A DNA stretch of 64,000 nucleotides. Source: an uncultured Flaviramulus sp. (lineage in GTDB: Bacteria > Bacteroidota > Bacteroidia > Flavobacteriales > Flavobacteriaceae). The DNA is taken from NCBI GenBank assembly GCA_947501105.1, contig CANMUP010000005.1:372001-436000 (forward strand). The letters run 5' to 3'. Within the stretch, counting starts at the first letter, position 1, and each line of letters opens with the position of its first letter. The position numbers were made by a program, and so were the translations under genes. The notes beneath the pieces were generated by a model. That model was given only the letters and a program-made list of their open reading frames with translations, did no database searches and was not told the origin of the DNA. Shown here piece after piece: positions 63,076 through 64,000 of this stretch.

Positions 63076-63104
63076 GCCAGTAATATGAGGAAACCCGAAA
63101 TCAA

Positions 63105-63821
63105 ATGAAAATAATGTACTATAAAACTATCTTTCTGATTTTTGTTTCAACAATTACGTATTCCCAAAATGTCGAAAAAAATATGAGCGATAAAGTACCT
63201 AATAGTGTTGAAATAGTTGACAGTCATTTAGACCAATTTTTTGATGAAGATGCAGACATTGTTGTATTTGACGAAATAGAATCTGAAATAATTCACAGAG
63301 ACATTTTTTTCATAAAAGCTACGGAAGATAGACCATATCATATTTTGTTGAGTTGTGGAATGAGTGCTTTACCAATGAAAGTTCCTGAAGACATAGAATC
63401 GTCTGAATTTGCAGAAGTTATGATTTTGTTGCCAAAAGAATGGAATTTAAACTATGAGTCTTTTAGCGATGAACGTAATTATTGGCCAATTAGAATAATG
63501 AAGGAATTAATGATGTTACCGCATCCAAATAAAACTTGGTTAGGTTTTGGACATACTTTTGGACACGAAGATGATGATGAACTTGCAGAAGGAATTGGAT
63601 TTAATTCAGTAATGTTAGCTAGTTCAATGGAATTATCAGCTGATTTTACTGAAATCGAACTTGAAAACGATAAAGCTATTGACATTTATACTTTAATTCC
63701 TCTTTACAAAGAAGAACTTGAATTTAAGAAACAAAATAGCGCAAGTGATTTACTTGAGAAATTTGACAAATTCGGAATTGAAGAAATTGTAAAAGTTGGA
63801 AGAAAAAATGTTTGCAAATAA
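63105..63821 (+). CDS. Cassette 32: Suppressor-of-fused (SUFU) domain protein
   Basis: A 238-residue protein with a possible signal peptide (YKTIFLIFVSTITYSQ). The SUFU domain covers about residues 35-235: VFDEIESEIIHRDIFFI, RPYHILLSCGMSALPMKVP, EVMILLPKEWNL, PHPNKTWLGFGHTFG and IDIYTLIPLYKEELEFK. Bacterial SUFU proteins are known among polymorphic-toxin immunity proteins; an exported one is unusual. An ATG lies 12 bases after the core at 63085 but is out of frame with the domain. Cassette ends: GTTGCCAGTA / TACTGGCAAC. Confidence 0.88.
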   Translation: MKIMYYKTIFLIFVSTITYSQNVEKNMSDKVPNSVEIVDSHLDQFFDEDADIVVFDEIESEIIHRDIFFIKATEDRPYHILLSCGMSALPMKVPEDIESSEFAEVMILLPKEWNLNYESFSDERNYWPIRIMKELMMLPHPNKTWLGFGHTFGHEDDDELAEGIGFNSVMLASSMELSADFTEIELENDKAIDIYTLIPLYKEELEFKKQNSASDLLEKFDKFGIEEIVKVGRKNVCK

Positions 63822-63835
63822 AAAATACTACTGGC

Positions 63836-63958
63836 AACACCGTATATAATTTATTGCTAGTTCTAGCCTACTTACGAAAATCCTCGCGGATTTTCTATTC
63901 GGTTTTTATTTGCTAAATTACGTGTTAAACCACGCAACAAACCATATACAAAACCGTT
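63836..63958 (+). repeat. attC-like site 32
   Basis: Arms GTATATAATTTATTGC and GCAACAAACCATATAC; A-C at 7, 8 and 12. Hairpin GAAAATCCTCGCGGATTTTC. Followed by the first 42 bases of cassette 33, which has no start codon before the window ends. Confidence 0.86.
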
Positions 63959-64000
63959 GTAAACAATTCTCAAGGAAACCAAATTAGAGATATAAAAGAG

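Larger units (their letters stand above)
37163..64000 (+). mobile_element. Integron-like cassette array with its own tyrosine recombinase
   Basis: The element comprises a recombinase gene, an attI-like site, and 33 cassettes in head-to-tail order; the 33rd is cut by the window end. Thirty-two attC-like sites separate them, about 123-127 bp each except one of 186 bp. All 35 cassette coding regions lie on the plus strand. Each cassette starts after GTT of one site and ends at AAC of the next, with complementary cassette-specific bases at both ends. This is the layout of a chromosomal integron such as the Vibrio superintegron, whose repeats are of similar size. The recombinase type, however, is not IntI. 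Confidence 0.88.

Noticed and set aside
38353-63080. ATTTGA leader as a standard Bacteroidota -7 promoter (TAnnTTTG)
   Set aside because: The TA is missing or at the wrong distance in most cassettes, and the start codon would lie too close.
38778-63958. CRISPR array
   Set aside because: The repeats are about 125 bp with variable centres and the spacing units are 0.4-1.3 kb genes, not 30-base spacers; no cas genes are present.
37163-64000. Prophage or integrative conjugative element
   Set aside because: Apart from the recombinase there are no phage structural, replication, relaxase or conjugation genes.

Overview
The window reads as a chromosomal segment of a member of the Flavobacteriaceae (Bacteroidota). 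It is AT-rich, with genes typical of that group (DUF4136 and DUF4230 proteins, GSCFA protein, LemA plus two TPM-domain proteins, SusC-like TonB receptor, long phenylalanine hydroxylase), promoters of the Bacteroidota TAnnTTTG type and almost no Shine-Dalgarno signals. The genus cannot be fixed from the sequence alone. No rRNA, tRNA, CRISPR array or insertion sequence was recognised.

Bases 1 to about 17,900 are ordinary core genome: a lipoprotein, a bestrophin-like channel, phenylalanine 4-hydroxylase, an enoyl-CoA hydratase, a PLP-dependent dehydratase, alaS, an M23 peptidase with a MerR regulator, the lemA/TPM operon, the GTPases der and era, and an FKBP-type isomerase. Bases 17,940 to 23,652 hold a histidine utilisation locus: a LysR regulator divergent from hutH-hutU-hutI, with a likely operator between them. 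Bases 23,859 to 35,055 hold a minus-strand cluster for a hydantoin- or lactam-type compound: TonB receptor, HyuA, HyuB, Asp/Glu/hydantoin racemase, cupin, NCS1 permease, DUF917 protein and a second HyuA-like protein.

Bases 37,163 to the end of the window are the striking part. A tyrosine recombinase of the XerC/D-like type is followed 48 bases downstream by an integron-like array of 33 gene cassettes (the last truncated by the window end), all on the plus strand. They are separated by 32 imperfectly palindromic sites of about 125 bp (one of 186 bp). Each site has the logic of an integron attC: an AAC...GTT outer core, an unpaired spacer, covarying inner arms with A-C mismatches at fixed positions, and a hairpin near the middle. 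The start and end of each cassette carry a cassette-specific complementary sequence of 8 to 10 bases, so the complete site is reassembled only in an excised circle. Two cassette pairs are present twice, with repeat ends at the predicted crossover points. The recombinase, however, shows none of the extra segment that defines IntI integrases, so this looks like an integron built on a different integrase lineage.

Most cassette products are small secreted, lipoprotein or membrane proteins of unknown function. Recognisable ones include a Coq4-like protein, an RDD protein, a DUF1444 protein, a TlpA-like thioredoxin, a TPR protein, a zinc-ribbon membrane protein, a Suppressor-of-fused domain protein and several that resemble immunity families. 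Stop codons are often supplied by the recombination site itself, and many cassettes carry TTG or ATG exactly 12 bases after the first base of the core.
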